Assembly (NCBI RefSeq): GCF_037971845.1
Contig: NZ_CP150227.1
Location: forward strand, 6,262,001-6,326,000
DNA: 64,000 nucleotides
Source of the DNA: Paenibacillus sp. FSL R5-0766
Lineage (GTDB): Bacteria; Bacillota; Bacilli; Paenibacillales; Paenibacillaceae
Direction of reading: 5' to 3'
The stretch's first letter is position 1. Each line of letters opens with the position of its first letter. The position numbers and the translations under genes were made by a program. This document shows, piece after piece, positions 1 through 9,510 of this stretch. Below the pieces are notes generated by a model. The model was not told the DNA's origin. It searched no databases and was given only the letters and a program-made list of their open reading frames with translations.

Positions 1-3000
1 CGGTAACAGATCAGAATGAATAAACGTTACATCACTTACAGTTGCCACGATTTGTCCATCCGCTTCAATTTCGTAAGTCGAAGCTCCCACAACCGGGTCC
101 CACGTCAGAATAACGTTTGTTCTGTCCGAAGTTCCCTTCAGCACAGTTGTAGTTAATTGAGTCATTCCCGTTATGAGCTCACTCCAAGCTCCCGCACCAG
201 AAGTATTTTTGGCACGAATTCGGAAGGTATGCTCTGTATTTGGTGTAAGCCCGCTCTTCGTATAAGCAACTCCACTCACAGCAACCACTGTACCATCAAT
301 CTCCAGATCATACCCAGTAGCTCCAGTTACAGCACTCCATCTCAGCGCGATAGCCGCTGTGGTTGCAGAGTTAATACTTAAGCCTGAGACACTCGCAGGT
401 AACGTAGTTTGGGACAATACTGCTGTCCATGCACTCATATTAGTGTCGTTCAGGGCACGAATACGATATTTATGAATGGTGCCACCAAGCACTCCATTGT
501 GTACATACATGAGATCACTCACAGTAGCAACTACTATACCATCTGCCTCAATCTCATATTTTGTTGCACCAGCAACTTCATTCCATGTCAGCGTAACTGC
601 CGTTTCTTCAGGTACAGCTTTCGGCGTTGTTGGTACATTTAATTGGGTCGAGGCGGTTACGATCTTACTCCAGCTACCAATGCCGGCAGCATTTTTGGCA
701 CGAATGCGGAAGCTATGATCTGTATTTGCCAGAAGACCACTTTTCGTATAAGCAGCTCCACTCGCAGAAATTACAACACCGTCAATTTCCAAATCGTAAG
801 CAGTAGCGCCTGTAACAGGGCTCCATTTCATTGAGATCGCAACAGGTGTAGCGTTATTTAGCATAAAACCGTTAACTGCAGCAGGGATGGTACTTTGCGT
901 CAGCACTGTTGTCCATGCACTTGTGTTTTCACCTTTTAAAGCGCGAATTCTATACTTGTGTGCTGTTCCGGGCAATAAACCATCGTGTGTATATACTGGC
1001 TCACTTACTATGCCAACAATTGTACCATCGACCTCAACTTCATACGCGGTCATATCTTCTACATCCGACCATGATAGATTAATTGTTGTTTCTTCCGATG
1101 TTGCCTTTAATACAGGTGTATTCAAAAGAGTCATACCACTGATTAGATCGCTCCAAGCACCTACTCCTGCGGCGTTCTTTGAACGAATACGGAAGGTGTG
1201 CTCAGTATTCGCAGCAAGACCACTCTTCGTATAGGACACTCCCGTTACTGGAACAACGGTACCATCAATTTCTAAGTCATACCCCGTTGCCCCGGTTACT
1301 GCTGTCCATTTTAGAGTGATGCCCACATTCGTAACAGAACTAATATTAAGTCCCGCAACTGAAGCAGGTATCGTACTTTGCGACAGTACAGCAGTCCAAG
1401 CACTCGTATTGTTATCCGTTAGAGCACGTATACGATACTTGTGCGCTGTTCCTGGTATCAACTCGATATGTGAATATGCCGGATCACTAACTGCGGCAAT
1501 CACTGTACCGTCGGCTTCAATTTCATAAGTAGTAGCGTCTACAACCGCTGCCCAAGTTAAATTAATTGCAGTTTCTTCTGATGCTGCTTTTAATACGGGT
1601 GTATTCAGTAGTGTTGTTCCGCTAATCAGATCACTCCAGGCACCTACGCCTGCCGCATTCTTCGAACGAATACGGAAAGTATGGTCTGTGTTGGTTGCAA
1701 GACCGCTCTTCGTATAGGCCACTCCCGTTACTGCGACAACGGTACCGTCGATTTCCAGGTCATACCCGGTTGCTCCAGTTACTCCTGTCCATTTCAAGGC
1801 AATGGCCGCGTTCGTCGCAGAGCTAATATTCAACCCTGTAACCGAAGCAGGTATTGTACTTTGCGTCAACATCGTTGTCCATGCACTCGTATTGATATCC
1901 GTAAGAGCACGGATTCGATACTTATGCGCAGTCCCTGGTAACAGATCAACATGTTCATACGCTGGATCACTAATTGTTGCAATTACTGCACCATCGGCTT
2001 CAATTTCATAAGTAGTAGCGTCTGCAACAGCTGCCCAAGTTAGATTAATTGCCGTTTCTTCTGATGTTGCTTTTAATACGGGTGTATTCAGCAGTGTTGT
2101 TCCGCTAATCAGATCGCTCCAAGCACCTACGCCTGCGGCGTTCTTCGAACGGATACGGAAGGTATGATCTGTATTTGCTGCAAGACCACTCTTCGTATAG
2201 GCCACTCCCGTTACTGGGACAACGGTGCCGTCGATTTCCAGGTCATACCCCGTCGCTCCAGTTACTGCTGTCCATTTCAAGGCAATCGCCACGTTCGTCG
2301 CAGAGCTAATATTCAACCCTGTAACCGAAGCAGGTATCGTGCTTTGCGTCAACATTGTTGTCCATGCACTTGCATTGTTATCTGTCAAAGCCCGAACTCG
2401 GTACTTATGTGCCGTTCCTGGCAACAGATCGCTGTGTACAAATGTTAGTTCGCTGGATGTTGTCATAACCGTACCATCGGCTTCAATCTCGTATGTAGTC
2501 GCATCTGGTACATCTGCCCAAGTCAGATTGATACTTGTTTCTGCTGAAGCTGCCTTTAATACAGGTGTATTCAACAGTGTCGTTGTACTGAGAGGATCAC
2601 TCCAATCACCCACGCCTGCCGCATTTTTCGAACGAATACGGAAGGTGTGTTCTGTATTTGCTGCAAGGCTACTCTTTGTGTAGGCTACGCCAGTAACAGG
2701 TACAACTGCACCGTCAATCTCCAGATCATACCCTGTCGCCCCTGTCACTGCTGTCCATTTCAGACCAATAGCTGCATTAGTGACAGAATTTATAGTGAGA
2801 TTCGAAACAGTACCAGGGAGTGTACTTTGGGACAAAACTGCAGTCCATGCACTTGTATTGGTATCATTCAAAGCTCGTACACGATACTTATGAAGTGTTC
2901 CTGGTGATAGATCCGTGTGTGTATAAGCAGGATCTACAACAATTCCTACGTTAACTGCATCAGCTTCCACCTCATAAGAGGTAGCCCCCTCAATTGCAGG

Positions 3001-4422
3001 CCATGCCACAATCATCTCTTCCTGCGAAGAAATGGCTTTAAGAACAGGTGTACTTAAAAGTGTCGACACCGTTAGCGTATCAGTCCACTTCCCTAAGCCG
3101 CCTGCATTTTTAGATCTCAATCGAAATGTGTGCTCTGTATTGGGTGTAAGACCCGTCTTGCTGTATGTTGTACCAGAGACCGGAACGACGACCCCATCAA
3201 CCTCCAGGTCATATCCACTAGAACCTTTAATCGCAGTCCAACTTAAAGAGATTTTATTGAATGTATTTTCTGTAATCTTCAAACCACTGGCTGAGTCTGG
3301 CACAACAAGTTGCGTAGCCGTTCTACTCCAGTTGCTCTCATTGTCTGAAGATACTGCTTTTAATGCATAGGTATGACTGGAATTGGCCTCCAAACCAACG
3401 TGTTCGTAATTCGTTACATTACCTAGATCAATCGGGGCTTCACCATCAATCTGAAGTTGATAACCATCGGCTTGATTAATTGCAGCCCACTCTATTATAT
3501 TTTTCCCTTGCTCAGAGCTCGTGGAGATCACAGGTTCGTTAAGCAGTGTTTTGATAGTAAAGACACTACTCCATTCACTTTTTCCTATCGAATTTATAGC
3601 ACGTATTTTGTAAGAGTAAATTTTGTTAGGAATAAGTACAGCATCATCGAAGCTGGTACCATAATAAGGCCCCATTAAAGTACCATCACGCTCAATTTCA
3701 TATTGTACAGCTTCCTGTGCATGATCCCAACGAATATGAGTCGTGTTTTCACTGGAGTTCCCCGTTATATTCGAAGGCACAGAGGGTACGTTATTAATTA
3801 GTAACGGGTTTACCTCCTGTTTGGTAAAAGAAGCGGGTTCAGCTTTACGTGTATAATACGGATTAAGTTCAGAGTAAAAATCTACAACTTCTCCCGTATC
3901 TGCATTTACAACCAAACTCAACTGTCTGACATCATAATCATATACATCAATCGGCGTCAGTTGACCTAGCACATTATAGTGTGTGATCTCCCATTGTCCG
4001 ACTTGGTTATAAGGTTGTCTGTACGTCATCTCAGTAGCAATTTCACGCACTTTGCTCAGATCAATTAAAAAAGCATTATCGATCTGTCCGGCATATTTGG
4101 ATGTATACGATCCAAAACTTATGTTGGTAATATCACTTGTGAAACCCAGGATAGACTGCATTCTGGTGAACGAATATCCTGTTGATGAAATCTCATATGA
4201 TCTCACCCAACCCAGCTTAACTGATTTTTGATTCACCTGTAATTGGCCGTTGTTGTTGGTCAACACATATTGGTAATCATTACTTGATGAGACTATCCCG
4301 CTTCCTACTGCTGCATGTGCCCGATTCCCCCCGTACACGCCAAACTGTCCGAATACCAGCATGAATACTAGTAGACGGACAGTCCATAAGTAAAATCCAT
4401 TTTTTCTTTTTCCTGCGACCAC
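1..4422 (-). CDS. Giant secreted fibronectin type III repeat protein (3' end outside window)
   Basis: An open frame of 1474 codons runs from a GTG at 4422 to the window edge with no stop. GGGGAG sits 7 nt upstream of the GTG and supports this start. The first 35 or so residues form a signal peptide (basic MVAGKRKNG, a hydrophobic stretch, then RAHAA). Residues 40-210 form a domain I do not recognise, perhaps PepSY-like (QLSLVVNADTGEVVDFYSE). From about residue 212 on there are at least 15 fibronectin type III-like modules of 78-82 residues. After the first three the modules alternate between two types: one with YEIEADG and HKYRIRAL, the other with YDLEIDGTVV and HTFRIRSKNAAG. This gives a 161-residue (about 483 bp) higher-order repeat. 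Such proteins are usually surface adhesins or carbohydrate-enzyme scaffolds. No catalytic domain is visible here, but the C-terminus is missing. Confidence 0.85.
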   Translation of the reverse strand, partial: MVAGKRKNGFYLWTVRLLVFMLVFGQFGVYGGNRAHAAVGSGIVSSSNDYQYVLTNNNGQLQVNQKSVKLGWVRSYEISSTGYSFTRMQSILGFTSDITNISFGSYTSKYAGQIDNAFLIDLSKVREIATEMTYRQPYNQVGQWEITHYNVLGQLTPIDVYDYDVRQLSLVVNADTGEVVDFYSELNPYYTRKAEPASFTKQEVNPLLINNVPSVPSNITGNSSENTTHIRWDHAQEAVQYEIERDGTLMGPYYGTSFDDAVLIPNKIYSYKIRAINSIGKSEWSSVFTIKTLLNEPVISTSSEQGKNIIEWAAINQADGYQLQIDGEAPIDLGNVTNYEHVGLEANSSHTYALKAVSSDNESNWSRTATQLVVPDSASGLKITENTFNKISLSWTAIKGSSGYDLEVDGVVVPVSGTTYSKTGLTPNTEHTFRLRSKNAGGLGKWTDTLTVSTLLSTPVLKAISSQEEMIVAWPAIEGATSYEVEADAVNVGIVVDPAYTHTDLSPGTLHKYRVRALNDTNTSAWTAVLSQSTLPGTVSNLTINSVTNAAIGLKWTAVTGATGYDLEIDGAVVPVTGVAYTKSSLAANTEHTFRIRSKNAAGVGDWSDPLSTTTLLNTPVLKAASAETSINLTWADVPDATTYEIEADGTVMTTSSELTFVHSDLLPGTAHKYRVRALTDNNASAWTTMLTQSTIPASVTGLNISSATNVAIALKWTAVTGATGYDLEIDGTVVPVTGVAYTKSGLAANTDHTFRIRSKNAAGVGAWSDLISGTTLLNTPVLKATSEETAINLTWAAVADATTYEIEADGAVIATISDPAYEHVDLLPGTAHKYRIRALTDINTSAWTTMLTQSTIPASVTGLNISSATNAAIALKWTGVTGATGYDLEIDGTVVAVTGVAYTKSGLATNTDHTFRIRSKNAAGVGAWSDLISGTTLLNTPVLKAASEETAINLTWAAVVDATTYEIEADGTVIAAVSDPAYSHIELIPGTAHKYRIRALTDNNTSAWTAVLSQSTIPASVAGLNISSVTNVGITLKWTAVTGATGYDLEIDGTVVPVTGVSYTKSGLAANTEHTFRIRSKNAAGVGAWSDLISGMTLLNTPVLKATSEETTINLSWSDVEDMTAYEVEVDGTIVGIVSEPVYTHDGLLPGTAHKYRIRALKGENTSAWTTVLTQSTIPAAVNGFMLNNATPVAISMKWSPVTGATAYDLEIDGVVISASGAAYTKSGLLANTDHSFRIRAKNAAGIGSWSKIVTASTQLNVPTTPKAVPEETAVTLTWNEVAGATKYEIEADGIVVATVSDLMYVHNGVLGGTIHKYRIRALNDTNMSAWTAVLSQTTLPASVSGLSINSATTAAIALRWSAVTGATGYDLEIDGTVVAVSGVAYTKSGLTPNTEHTFRIRAKNTSGAGAWSELITGMTQLTTTVLKGTSDRTNVILTWDPVVGASTYEIEADGQIVATVSDVTFIHSDLLP

Positions 4423-4737
4423 TTTTGTTCTCCCCTTCAAAAAATATGTTGTGCCACTCCTTATGCTGTCACCTGTGGTGAACGGCAAAACTATCTATTC
4501 TGCACGGGAAAACCAATCCCTCTTTTTTACATGTAAAAATTTTCTTATAACGCTTTCTTCATGATTTCTTCAAACAACTATACTTCAAACGGTATAAATG
4601 GAGTGGAGACATGCATTAACATACCAATGATTAATAAAGGAACATATTTTCCTGTCTACTATTAATTATACAGTATAGATCACCCACCTAAAGTGGCTGA
4701 AGAATGCTGCACGTCATTTATTACTTGGATTTACTGT
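4423..4737. other. Intergenic region between comFC and the FN3 gene
   Basis: This 315-bp AT-rich stretch has no credible ORF. It holds a perfect 16-bp palindrome, TTTTTACATGTAAAAA, at 4524-4539 and a short hairpin (TCACC/GGTGA) near 4468-4482. Both lie upstream of the leftward FN3 gene and could be regulatory. I found no convincing promoter or terminator. Confidence 0.4.
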
Positions 4738-5634
4738 CTAGGATCTTGCCAGTGTCAGCGTGTAAACGTTGACCGGCATCTCCATGTGGAAGCCAGCATT
4801 TAGAATAACCCGCCCACAAGCGTCTAAGGTGCTACCTGTTGTGTATATATCATCAACCAGCAGTAACTGTATGGGTTTGGCATGCGATATGCCCTTTCGT
4901 GTTGGCAGATGAGATCCCCTGTATAGCTCTTCAATTAACTTCATGCCGTCCGGGTTGATGGAAAAAGCGTTCTTCATCGTTTCAATACGCTCACCGCGTG
5001 ATTTGAAGCTTTGTTTGGTGGTGTTGATCTGGCGTTGCAACAGATCAACGATAGGTAGGCGGCAGGCGGTGGCGAGCCCAGCAGCCAGCCGCTCCGCCTG
5101 ATTGAAGCCACGCTCGGCCAGACGCTCGCTGCTCACCGGGACATAGGTGACCGCGTCAGGCCGCCATTGTGGCTTCGTTTGTTGAGCATGTGTGGCGGAA
5201 TGAGCCACGGGGGCTGGGGGTTCTTTTGCCAAAGCAGAATTCTGTTCATCACTCATCGCTTGAAAGGCTTGAATCAACAAAGCGGTTAAGAGCGGTGCGT
5301 AGCGTTCATGGCCTCTGAATTTGTACATGCCAATCCATTCTTTCATAAGAGGGTTGTATTGTACGGCGCTGCGGTTGGCGATAAAAGAACGGTTTTGCAT
5401 GTGTGGACGAGCACAGTCTGGGCATCCGACACCCCGACCACAACGCAGACATCGGATGGAACGGATCCATGGAAGCTGCTTCACACAATGTGGGCATATA
5501 CCCGGATAGAGCGAGGAAAGGACCGCCCGAGTGCCACATGTCAGACAAATCGCTCCCGGTGGGGCGAGAAGATGATGGAGGCGGTGGGTAAGGTGCTGCG
5601 CGTGATCGGCGATATTACTGAGCCAGTTGAACAT
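4738..5634 (-). CDS. comFC: ComFC, phosphoribosyltransferase-like competence protein
   Basis: A 298-aa protein from the ATG at 5634 (MFNWLSNIADHAQ). GGAGG lies 11 nt upstream. The open frame extends further 5', but those residues do not look like ComFC. The N-terminal third has the usual zinc-binding cysteine pairs (CLTCG, CPHC, CLRCG, CPDC). The C-terminal part has the PRPP-binding loop of type I phosphoribosyltransferases (LLLVDDIYTTGSTL) and the family segment SERLAERGFNQAERLA. ComFC acts in the cytoplasm on transforming DNA together with ComFA. A poorly conserved insertion near residues 155-185 (AHSATHAQQTKP) makes it longer than the usual ~240 aa. comFA lies 66 bp upstream, so the two are probably cotranscribed. 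No comFB separates them, unlike in B. subtilis. Confidence 0.9.
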   Translation of the reverse strand: MFNWLSNIADHAQHLTHRLHHLLAPPGAICLTCGTRAVLSSLYPGICPHCVKQLPWIRSIRCLRCGRGVGCPDCARPHMQNRSFIANRSAVQYNPLMKEWIGMYKFRGHERYAPLLTALLIQAFQAMSDEQNSALAKEPPAPVAHSATHAQQTKPQWRPDAVTYVPVSSERLAERGFNQAERLAAGLATACRLPIVDLLQRQINTTKQSFKSRGERIETMKNAFSINPDGMKLIEELYRGSHLPTRKGISHAKPIQLLLVDDIYTTGSTLDACGRVILNAGFHMEMPVNVYTLTLARS

Positions 5635-5700
5635 TAGGATGCAAACCTCCAGTCTTGGGAATGTAATGTGAAATGTGGAACCGAACTTAGCAGATGACAA

Positions 5701-7590
5701 TTATGTTTGAGATGGCGGTTGCAGGTAGCCTTTGCGACGAGCAATGGTATTCATTTTCCGAATCTGGGCAACGGCCTTCACCTGAGAACGTGTCCGACGA
5801 GATGATGCAAAAACCACTCTACCCGCCGGGTCATCCATGGAACGCCCTGCTCTACCCGCCATCTGAACCAGTGAAGCTTCATCAAAGAGACCATTGTCTG
5901 CATCCAATATAAAGACATCGCTACGCGGAATGGTTACGCCACGCTCCAGAATCGTTGTCGTTACGAGCAAACGAATGGTACGTTCACGAAAGGCTATAAC
6001 TTTGCTAGCGCGATCGGGGTCCTGAGATGAAGTTCCTTCGATATGGATTCCGGGAAAGGTACGACGCATTAGATTCACAAACGCCTCAATCTGGGCAATG
6101 CGTGTCACAAAGACAAATACCTGTGCGTCACGCTTCAATGAAATTTGGATGCTAGTCCTCAAGGCAGAAGGAAGATTTCGTTTCTTAATACATTCAGCAA
6201 CGGTAACCATTTTGATCAATCTTGGCACGGGCAAAGGATGACGGTGGAAACGTACTGGAACTTTGGCATGATTGAGTTTCCCCCGTGCTGCTTCCCTCTG
6301 GAGCCGAGCAGGCGGTGTAGCAGACAGATAGACGAAATTCCCCTCCGGTTTACAGGAGGATGCCGCCGCGTGAGCGAGCATGGGATCGTTGTGGTACGGG
6401 TAAGCATCCAGTTCGTCGATAATGACGAGATCAAATCCCTGATAAAAACGCATCAGTTGGTGTGTGGTCGCAAGCGTGAGCTGAGCGTCTTTCCAGCGTT
6501 CGTCACTGCCTCCGTAAAGGGTAGCGAGCGAGGTGTCCGGAAAAGCTTTGGCCAGACGCGGAGCCAGTTCCAGCACCACATCCCTGCGCGGTGTAGCGAC
6601 CAAAGCCCGTCCGCCACGATCCAATGTATGTTGGAGCAGGGGGAATATCATTTCCGTCTTGCCGGCCCCGGTCACGGCCCACAGCAAGAACCGCCCCGGC
6701 CCATCCCCTGCGGGCGGCCGGGCCAAAAACGCAAGCGCCGCGGCTGCTGCCGCGCTCTGCGCTGCGCTAAGCCCCCACCGGGCGAGCCCGCCGCCGGTGG
6801 GGGCCAAAGCCGTGCCACGCGGTGCTTCGCCGCGTCGTGGCACCGCCCCTTGCGCTGCACTGCGTAGCAGCAGCGCACAAGCACGGCTGCGCCCCAGCGC
6901 GAGGCAAGCCTCGCAGTAGGCGCACGCCGCCAGGCCGCAGGCAGCGCAGGGCACGCGCTGCCTGGCTTCGCTGCCACAACGGTGGCAGCGGGACGCGCTC
7001 CGCGCGCGTCCAAGCCACGCGTGCCGACGGCGCGTGGCAGGCCCTTCGAGGGCGGCTGTGATACTCAGCCGCCCGTGCAAGCGCGCGAGCTGTGCAGCCG
7101 CGCGCCAATCCTTTGGCGGCTGGGCGGTATCCGCCAGCAACGCCTCCGCCTCGGCCGCCAGTAATTGGCGGCCGCTGATCCGCTCAGCCAGCAGGGCCGC
7201 GTCCCGCTCCAGCTGAGCCCAATGCCCGGCGGGATACGGCTCGGGCATCCCGCCTACCAAAGCACCACGCACAGCGGCACTCCCCGGTTTGCCCGCTGTA
7301 GCTTTCCTAGCCTCAACTTCCCCCGAGGCCAGTTCATACACATCCAGCCTCCGTGCAAAATAGCTCTGCCATTCGCGCTGGCCCCACTGATCCATACCTC
7401 GCTCCATCTCAAAATGTTCAACCAACCAGGATCCCTGACTTAACGGCAACGCCTTGTCTAACAGCAGCCAGCGCAGCACATGTCGCCCACTTCCTCCCTC
7501 TAGCCACCAAGCCACATCCACTCGAACATTGAGGGACAAGATCATACTCCACCCTTCCTCTACACGGCATACATATAAGGCAACTTTCAT
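5701..7590 (-). CDS. comFA: ComFA, DNA helicase/translocase for competence
   Basis: A 629-aa superfamily 2 helicase-like ATPase that helps pull single-stranded DNA into the cytoplasm during transformation. A four-cysteine zinc cluster lies near residues 202-230 (CHRCG, CAACG, CAYCEAC). Walker A is at about 306-313 (TGAGKTEM), the DEAD-type box is DELD at about 392-395, and motif III is SATPP. The C-terminal helicase motif is QMAGRAGR. The start at 7590 has an excellent Shine-Dalgarno (GGGGGAGGAG, 5 nt away). Residues roughly 130-300 are encoded by DNA far richer in GC than the surroundings (about 6650-7250), with alanine- and arginine-rich, poorly conserved sequence. ComFA of B. subtilis is shorter (about 463 aa), and most of the extra length is here at the N-terminus. 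The gene is probably cotranscribed with comFC. Confidence 0.92.
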   Translation of the reverse strand: MKVALYVCRVEEGWSMILSLNVRVDVAWWLEGGSGRHVLRWLLLDKALPLSQGSWLVEHFEMERGMDQWGQREWQSYFARRLDVYELASGEVEARKATAGKPGSAAVRGALVGGMPEPYPAGHWAQLERDAALLAERISGRQLLAAEAEALLADTAQPPKDWRAAAQLARLHGRLSITAALEGPATRRRHAWLGRARSASRCHRCGSEARQRVPCAACGLAACAYCEACLALGRSRACALLLRSAAQGAVPRRGEAPRGTALAPTGGGLARWGLSAAQSAAAAAALAFLARPPAGDGPGRFLLWAVTGAGKTEMIFPLLQHTLDRGGRALVATPRRDVVLELAPRLAKAFPDTSLATLYGGSDERWKDAQLTLATTHQLMRFYQGFDLVIIDELDAYPYHNDPMLAHAAASSCKPEGNFVYLSATPPARLQREAARGKLNHAKVPVRFHRHPLPVPRLIKMVTVAECIKKRNLPSALRTSIQISLKRDAQVFVFVTRIAQIEAFVNLMRRTFPGIHIEGTSSQDPDRASKVIAFRERTIRLLVTTTILERGVTIPRSDVFILDADNGLFDEASLVQMAGRAGRSMDDPAGRVVFASSRRTRSQVKAVAQIRKMNTIARRKGYLQPPSQT

Positions 7591-7626
7591 TTACTCTCCT
7601 CCCCCATGGTACTGTCTCCTGAACGC

Positions 7627-7670
7627 AAAAAAGCACATGCCAACCCGGCAGTTCGCCGGAGCATGTGCTT
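7627..7670 (-). terminator. Terminator-like hairpin upstream of comFA
   Basis: A perfect 10-bp stem, AAGCACATGC (7631-7640) with GCATGTGCTT (7661-7670), encloses a second CCGGC/GCCGG stem. On the minus strand it is followed by six T. It would stop leftward readthrough into comFA, although a second terminator lies 300 bp upstream. Confidence 0.7.
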
Positions 7671-7963
7671 CATGTCCATATTCCATCTTCTTATGATTAA
7701 TCTACTTATCACTATACCAATTGAACCTTTACATCACAACATTAGTTACACAACATGAGTCCATCATACAATTCTGCTAATAACCAGAATCTTTCTTTAA
7801 AATTGCGAAACTTTTTCCAATCTGAATCGTCTATACTTTTAAATTAAGAGTTCTGACTTCGAAAAGTTTATTTTAGTGTTCAAGAACTCCTCATACCCAG
7901 ACAATAACCATAGATTGCATAAAAACCCATTTTTAATTTAAAAGCAGACTTGGCTACAATTAC

Positions 7964-7992
7964 AAAAAAAGACTACAGCTTCTGCTGTAATC
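7964..7992 (-). terminator. Rho-independent terminator of the small membrane protein gene
   Basis: On the minus strand GATTACAGC-AGAA-GCTGTAGTC (one G-T pair) is followed directly by seven T. It lies 54 bp past the stop codon of the gene at 8046-8423. Confidence 0.8.
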
Positions 7993-8045
7993 TTTTCACT
8001 GTAGATCTGCGAAATGTTAATCCCATTTCCCGTTCACATGCTGAT

Positions 8046-8423
8046 TTATTGCTCTGATTCACGCAAATCAATCAGGCGAAACGTGTGATCGGTCTGTGCT
8101 ACCCGTTCAATATCAGCAGGGACAGCAGGCAGATAAGATGTCTCCATGCCTTGCCTTTGCATAAGCTTTTCAATAATCGTAATCGTTTCCGCTTCTGTAC
8201 GATCAGCAACAACGGTTAATCTGAAGCTCTTACCACGGTATAACAATTCCCGGCAAAGTTCTCTTACAATGCCTTCGATCCGCCCTGCCTGATTGGAAGG
8301 GATGAGCAGAATCTGCTCGAAACCTTCAGATTCCGGACGGGAAAGATGGCGCTGGTGCATGGCATGAACGGCCATTGCCGCCAGGAAGTATATGAGCAGA
8401 ATCATAGTCAGATGAGCAACCAT
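8046..8423 (-). CDS. Small single-pass membrane protein, uncharacterised
   Basis: A 125-aa protein from the ATG at 8423, chosen because GAGGAGGTG lies 8 nt upstream; a longer frame upstream lacks such a site. Residues 1-22 form a membrane segment (MVAHLTMILLIYFLAAMAVH). The rest is a cytoplasmic-type domain of about 95 residues (FEQILLIPSNQAGRIEG ... FRLIDLRESEQ) with alternating beta-like and helical segments. I recognise no family. It lies between degU and comFA, the slot taken by yvyE/degV-type genes in B. subtilis, but it is not related to those by eye. It has its own terminator and may be the last gene after degSU. Confidence 0.65.
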   Translation of the reverse strand: MVAHLTMILLIYFLAAMAVHAMHQRHLSRPESEGFEQILLIPSNQAGRIEGIVRELCRELLYRGKSFRLTVVADRTEAETITIIEKLMQRQGMETSYLPAVPADIERVAQTDHTFRLIDLRESEQ

Positions 8424-8780
8424 GGCAACTGCACCTCCTCGGAAGGTCATGCTCACCCATGGCGAACATCCCTGTATACAACAAGTATATGCTGTACTTC
8501 TTGAAGGGTTACACTTGCATTTCCTATCACTCATATTCCACGCTGATCGACACCGGACGAAGAAAGACAGGCCAGGTCATTCATTCACGCCTAGCTTGAA
8601 CATATGTTCCGCACAACCTTACACTTTGCTCATTTGCAGTGATAAAGTCCATTAACCCGCAGACCAATCCAACATTCTGGAAAGGGCGCGAGTGAACACC
8701 AATCTATACTTCGTCTAGGTTGAATCAACCAATGGACTGACTTACCATAAGAATACTGCTTTACGCAAAAACATAAGGTA
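8424..8780. other. Intergenic region upstream of the small membrane protein gene
   Basis: 357 bp with no credible ORF. A short GGTTGA-A-TCAACC inverted repeat lies at about 8717-8730 without a T-tract. No clear degU terminator or downstream promoter was found. Confidence 0.4.
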
Positions 8781-9506
8781 TTAGAGCGTAACCCAACCAT
8801 ATTTGATCGAATTGATAACAGCTTGAGTACGGTCGTCCACTTCCATCTTCTGCAGAATACTGCTGACATGGTTTTTTACTGTTTTTTCACTGATGAACAG
8901 GAATTCACCAATCATTTTATTGCTCTTACCTTCTGCCATCAAGCGAAGCACTTCAGCCTCACGACGTGTAAGCGGGTTATTGTCGCCAGCGACAAATTTA
9001 ACGCCTGCTTCCTTCGAAGCTCCTTCACTCATTGCCCCTGTTTCATTAAGATACGTCATACGACGCAGCTGCATGATCAGTTTGCCTGTTACTTTCGGAT
9101 GTATGAACGCATGTCCTTCATGCACGGAACGAATCGCATTGATCAGAGACTCGGCCTCCATATCCTTCAGCAAGTATCCGTTAGCCCCTTTACGAAGCGT
9201 CTCAAATACATAACTTTCATCATCATGAATGGACAAGATAATCACTTTGACATCGGGGAACAGCTCACGCAATTTCTCCGTTGCTTCAACCCCGTTTTCG
9301 ATTGGCATGTTGATATCCATCAATACGATATCAGGTTTATCCTGATTGCAGAATTCGAGCACTTGAATTCCATCGCCGCATTCGCCGATGACCTCAATGT
9401 CGTCCTCCATATTTAAAATGCGTTTCAGTCCCTCACGGAACAGCTGATGATCATCAGCCAAAAGAACTTTAATCGATGCTTTACCAGTATCACGGTTTTC
9501 CATCAT
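8781..9506 (-). CDS. degU: DegU, NarL-family response regulator
   Basis: A 241-aa two-component response regulator controlling exoenzymes, competence and motility in Bacillus. The receiver domain (residues 12-130) has the acidic pair D18-D19, the phospho-acceptor D64 (VLMDINMP) and a conserved K near 113 (LLKDME). A linker leads to a LuxR-type helix-turn-helix at about residues 172-236 (LTRREAEVLRLMAEGKSNK ... SEKTVKNHVSSIL). AAAGGAG precedes the start by 7 nt. The start lies 4 bp past the degS stop, so degS and degU are one transcription unit with tightly coupled translation, as in B. subtilis. Confidence 0.97.
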   Translation of the reverse strand: MMENRDTGKASIKVLLADDHQLFREGLKRILNMEDDIEVIGECGDGIQVLEFCNQDKPDIVLMDINMPIENGVEATEKLRELFPDVKVIILSIHDDESYVFETLRKGANGYLLKDMEAESLINAIRSVHEGHAFIHPKVTGKLIMQLRRMTYLNETGAMSEGASKEAGVKFVAGDNNPLTRREAEVLRLMAEGKSNKMIGEFLFISEKTVKNHVSSILQKMEVDDRTQAVINSIKYGWVTL

Positions 9507-9510
9507 CCTG

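Larger units (their letters stand above)
7591..8045. other. Non-coding AT-rich interval with two terminators
   Basis: 455 bp without a credible gene lie between comFA and the small membrane protein gene. Two leftward terminator-type hairpins sit here and are listed separately (7627-7670 and 7964-7992). The AT-rich DNA between them (7671-7963) shows no motif I can name. A comFA promoter is expected here but was not identified. Confidence 0.5.

Noticed and set aside
6672..7108. Overlapping alanine/arginine-rich minus- and plus-strand ORFs in the GC-rich part of comFA
   Set aside because: High GC keeps all frames open. Only the ComFA frame has recognisable motifs and a ribosome site.
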